Shown here: one piece after another, positions 5,355-7,207 of the stretch
How positions within the stretch are numbered: the stretch's first letter is position 1
Layout: each line of letters opens with the position of its first letter
Assembly (NCBI GenBank): GCA_022710255.1
Contig: JAKLHG010000193.1
Location: 1 to 7,207 of the forward strand
Direction: 5' to 3'
DNA: 7,207 nucleotides
Source: Candidatus Hydrogenedentota bacterium
GTDB taxonomy: Bacteria > Hydrogenedentota > Hydrogenedentia > Hydrogenedentales > CAITNO01
Program-made: the position numbers and the translations under genes
The notes under the pieces: model-generated
Seen by the model: only the letters and a program-made list of their open reading frames with translations
What the model was told of the DNA's origin: nothing
Database searches by the model: none

Positions 5355-6398
5355 ATGAGTCAACGCGACGATTTGGTAAAAGAGCAAGTTTCGTTTTTAA
5401 GCCGCGCGCCGGAACAGTTGCAGGCGATGCGCGGCCGCGAATTGTATGACACACTCGCGGGACTGGACCTGACACACGGCCAGTATTTCCGCGCCCTGGA
5501 CACGACCCTGGACGACTATTGCGCCCGGGAATTCGGCGTGGATTTGAAGCGCATCACGGTGGAGCGTTTCTTCCTCAGCGATCCGAACGCGAAATGGCTG
5601 TTCCCCGAGGTGGTGCGCGAGGCGGTGGTGGCGGGCATGCGCCAGAACCCCCGGTATCCCGGGTTGATCGCGCGCGACGAACGCGTTACCGGCGCGGTCT
5701 ACGATGTGCCGTACGTGACCGAGTCGCCCGGAGAGGAGGAACTGCGCCAGGTGGCGGAAGGCGGGGCCATACCGGAATCGGTCATCCGCTACGGGGACCG
5801 GGTGGTGCGACTGGACAAGAAAGGGCGCGGCGTAATCGCCTCGTATGAGGTCATCCGCCGCATGTCGGTGGATATACTGCGCATTCACCTGCGGCGGATG
5901 GGCGAGCGCCTCGGCCGCAACCTGGACGCGCGTCTGGCGCATGTGCTGGCCTACGGCGACGGTTCCGGCGTCACGGCGCCGGAAACCATGGAAGCGGAGG
6001 AAGCGGGCGCCTGGAGTTACCGGGACCTGGTCAACGGCTACCTGCAGCTGCTGCTGGGCAACGGTTTTACGCCGACCCACGTGCTGGCCGGGCCGGAGGC
6101 CACCACCACCATCCTGATGATGGAACAGCTGTCCAATGTGCTGTTGTTCGACTTTGCCCGGACCGGAACGCTGCCGACCCCGCTGGGCATGAAACTGGTG
6201 CCTCTGCCGGACCAGCCGGACAACCGCATCACCCTCCTGGACGCGGGCTACGCGGCGCAGAAACTGACGGAACAGGATCTGCTCCTTGAAAATGACAAGC
6301 TGATTCATCAGCAGTGGGACCGGGCCTACCTGACGGTGGTGACCGATTTCGCCATTCTCTATGAGCGGGCGCGCGTCGTACTCTCGAACGCGGCATAA
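5355..6398 (+). CDS. HK97-fold major capsid protein
   Basis: The 347-residue product would form the hexamers and pentamers of the head. The start follows GGAGG (5345-5349) by 5 bases. Residues 1-65 are helical and charged and could be the arm or a short scaffold-like segment. Residues 72-120 (FFLSDPNAKWLFPEVV, GMRQNPRYPGLIARDERVTG, VYDVPYV) resemble the N-arm and E-loop region of phage capsid proteins of this type. Residues 156-200 (KGRGVIASYEVIRRMSVDIL, then RRMGERLGRNLDARLAHVL) are the spine-helix region, and HVLAGPEATTTILMMEQ (242-258) and LTVVTDFAILYERARVVL (326-343) the A- and P-domain strands. No long cleavable delta domain is evident beyond the arm. The gene is the last head gene before the lysis genes. 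Confidence 0.85.
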   Translation: MSQRDDLVKEQVSFLSRAPEQLQAMRGRELYDTLAGLDLTHGQYFRALDTTLDDYCAREFGVDLKRITVERFFLSDPNAKWLFPEVVREAVVAGMRQNPRYPGLIARDERVTGAVYDVPYVTESPGEEELRQVAEGGAIPESVIRYGDRVVRLDKKGRGVIASYEVIRRMSVDILRIHLRRMGERLGRNLDARLAHVLAYGDGSGVTAPETMEAEEAGAWSYRDLVNGYLQLLLGNGFTPTHVLAGPEATTTILMMEQLSNVLLFDFARTGTLPTPLGMKLVPLPDQPDNRITLLDAGYAAQKLTEQDLLLENDKLIHQQWDRAYLTVVTDFAILYERARVVLSNAA

Positions 6399-6402
6399 CC
6401 CC

Positions 6403-6440
6403 TTGATCGGGCCGACCGGCAGGGTCGGTCCGGTCATCAA
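6403..6440 (+). other. Extended stem-loop between the capsid and endolysin genes
   Basis: The inner stem GGGCCGACC (6409-6417) pairs with GGTCGGTCC (6423-6431), 9 bp with one G-U pair and the loop GGCAG. An outer stem TTGAT (6403-6407) pairs with ATCAA (6436-6440). It begins 4 bases after the capsid stop codon, and its outer arm overlaps the AAAGGA (6439-6444) that serves the endolysin gene. No U-tract follows. It could lower expression of the lysis genes relative to capsid, protect the capsid mRNA 3' end, or partly hide the ribosome binding site. Confidence 0.6.
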
Positions 6441-6450
6441 AGGATCCCCT

Positions 6451-6903
6451 ATGACAAGACGTAATGATATCCCCCTGACCACCCTGCTGGACGGCAGGCC
6501 GGTGAGCCATTTCAAACTCCGGGAATTTGAAAACAGGGACGGGCTGGCCATGGTGCACCCTTTGACGCTGCGTTCGCTGGAAGAAGTGAGGCGCGACCTG
6601 GGCGCCTTTTACGGCGAAACCGTCCAGGTAATCATCACCGGCGCAGTGCGCACTCGCGAGGACCTGGAACGGCTCGCGGCACGCTACGGATGGGCGGACC
6701 AGGGCGGTCTGGTGGCGCGGCAGTCGCGTCACCTCGCTGAATTCGGCGGGATTGCGGCGGACCTGAAAGCGCGGGTCGCGCGTACGGGGAGTGCCGTGCC
6801 CCAGAAAACACTGGGCAGGTTCTGCCGCCTGTATTTCGACTGGGTAAAGGACGACTATGCGGACGGGCACGTGCACGCGGACAACCGCGCGCGGGCCCGC
6901 TGA
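6451..6903 (+). CDS. Peptidoglycan peptidase, M15-type endolysin
   Basis: The 150-residue product resembles M15 (D-Ala-D-Ala carboxypeptidase / L-Ala-D-Glu endopeptidase) lytic enzymes. It opens with HFKLREFENRDG (residues 20-31), the usual FK-x-x-EF entry, then TLRSLEEVRRDLGAFYGETV and VIITGAVRT (60-68). Zinc-binding candidates are H94 in SRHL, D104 in IAADL, and H142 (with H140 nearby) in GHVHADNR (139-146). H94 and D104 are separated by nine residues, three more than in the usual SxHxxGxAxD spacing. The ATG at 6451 follows AAAGGA by 6 bases; an in-frame ATG at 6361 lies within the capsid gene and is rejected. The neighbouring holin gene supports a lysis role. Confidence 0.75.
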   Translation: MTRRNDIPLTTLLDGRPVSHFKLREFENRDGLAMVHPLTLRSLEEVRRDLGAFYGETVQVIITGAVRTREDLERLAARYGWADQGGLVARQSRHLAEFGGIAADLKARVARTGSAVPQKTLGRFCRLYFDWVKDDYADGHVHADNRARAR

Positions 6904-6922
6904 CCGGAAAGGAACCACTATC

Positions 6923-7207
6923 ATGAGTACCATGGACATACTGCATTCGGAGACGGTGCTGACGGCGGCGGTCACCCTACTCGGCGCGGTTTGGACGCTG
7001 TTCAAAGGCAGCGCGTGGCTGCGCGCCCACAAGCGTCGCCGCCTCCTCGAAGCACTCAAGGCGCTGGAGGCTGCGGTCGAAGCCACCTACGGGGAGTATG
7101 TGCGTGCCTTGAAAGAATCCAACCCCGACGGCCGCCTGAAACCGGACGAACAGCGGCTGGCGCGGCAATATGCACGTGAAAAAGCCGTCATGTTTGCCCG
7201 CCGACGC
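6923..7207 (+). CDS. Holin-like protein (partial, 3' end outside window)
   Basis: The first 95 codons are open to the right edge. The ATG at 6923 follows AAAGGAA (6908-6914) by 8 bases. Residues 10-29 (ETVLTAAVTLLGAVWTLFKG) form one N-terminal transmembrane segment, followed by a basic stretch (KRRR at 37-40). The remainder is helical, LLEALKALEAAVEATYGEYV then DGRLKPDEQRLARQYA, which recalls the LLH-type (superfamily 6) holins in which a membrane helix leads into an amphipathic cytoplasmic tail. With the preceding M15 peptidase, it would make a lysis pair. The family assignment is moderate because the C-terminus is missing. Confidence 0.6.
   Translation, partial: MSTMDILHSETVLTAAVTLLGAVWTLFKGSAWLRAHKRRRLLEALKALEAAVEATYGEYVRALKESNPDGRLKPDEQRLARQYAREKAVMFARRR

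Noticed and set aside
6451..6467. Near-identical beginnings of the portal and endolysin genes (both encode MTRRN)
   Set aside because: The similarity covers only about 17 bases and the proteins differ afterwards, so chance is a sufficient explanation.
5397..6551. A 384-codon open frame on the minus strand antisense to the capsid gene
   Set aside because: It mirrors the codon bias of the capsid gene, is rich in His, Arg and Gln without domain features, and crosses the capsid-endolysin boundary.

Overview
The window is the start of a phage-type head and lysis operon on the + strand, next to a divergently transcribed gene for a secreted protein that looks like a host gene. The host is bacterial. 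The secreted protein combines a signal peptide, a dockerin/EF-hand-like calcium loop and an Ig-like domain. The operon has moderately high GC, with a standalone LigD_N-like protein and a 9-bp degenerate intergenic repeat. This mix would fit an uncultured Hydrogenedentota/Planctomycetota/Verrucomicrobiota-like lineage, but that is only an impression; nothing here fixes the taxonomy.

Layout. (1) 1-1414, minus strand: the first 471 codons of a secreted protein that runs off the left edge. (2) 1415-1816: an AT-richer divergent intergenic region. It holds a candidate minus-strand promoter, a leader hairpin, four copies of GTAAAC/GTTTAC, and a perfect palindrome CCTGTATTTACAGG. (3) 1817-6398, plus strand: portal protein, HK97-type prohead protease, a 65-aa coiled-coil plus membrane-segment protein, a protein with a LigD 3'-phosphoesterase-like (LigD_N) domain, a small likely capsid decoration protein, and an HK97-fold major capsid protein. 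(4) 6451-7207: a lysis pair, an M15-type peptidoglycan peptidase and a holin-like protein cut by the right edge.

All + strand genes are close together and each has a clear Shine-Dalgarno sequence, so they probably form one operon that starts at the portal gene. Portal, protease, decoration and capsid proteins would build an HK97-type procapsid, and the peptidase and holin would release particles. Two things stand out. No terminase gene precedes the portal gene. And an apparently complete set of LigD phosphoesterase active-site residues sits in the slot between protease and capsid where a scaffold gene is often found. The window therefore shows either a prophage with a rearranged packaging module or a domesticated, particle-forming element; the flanking sequence is needed to decide.
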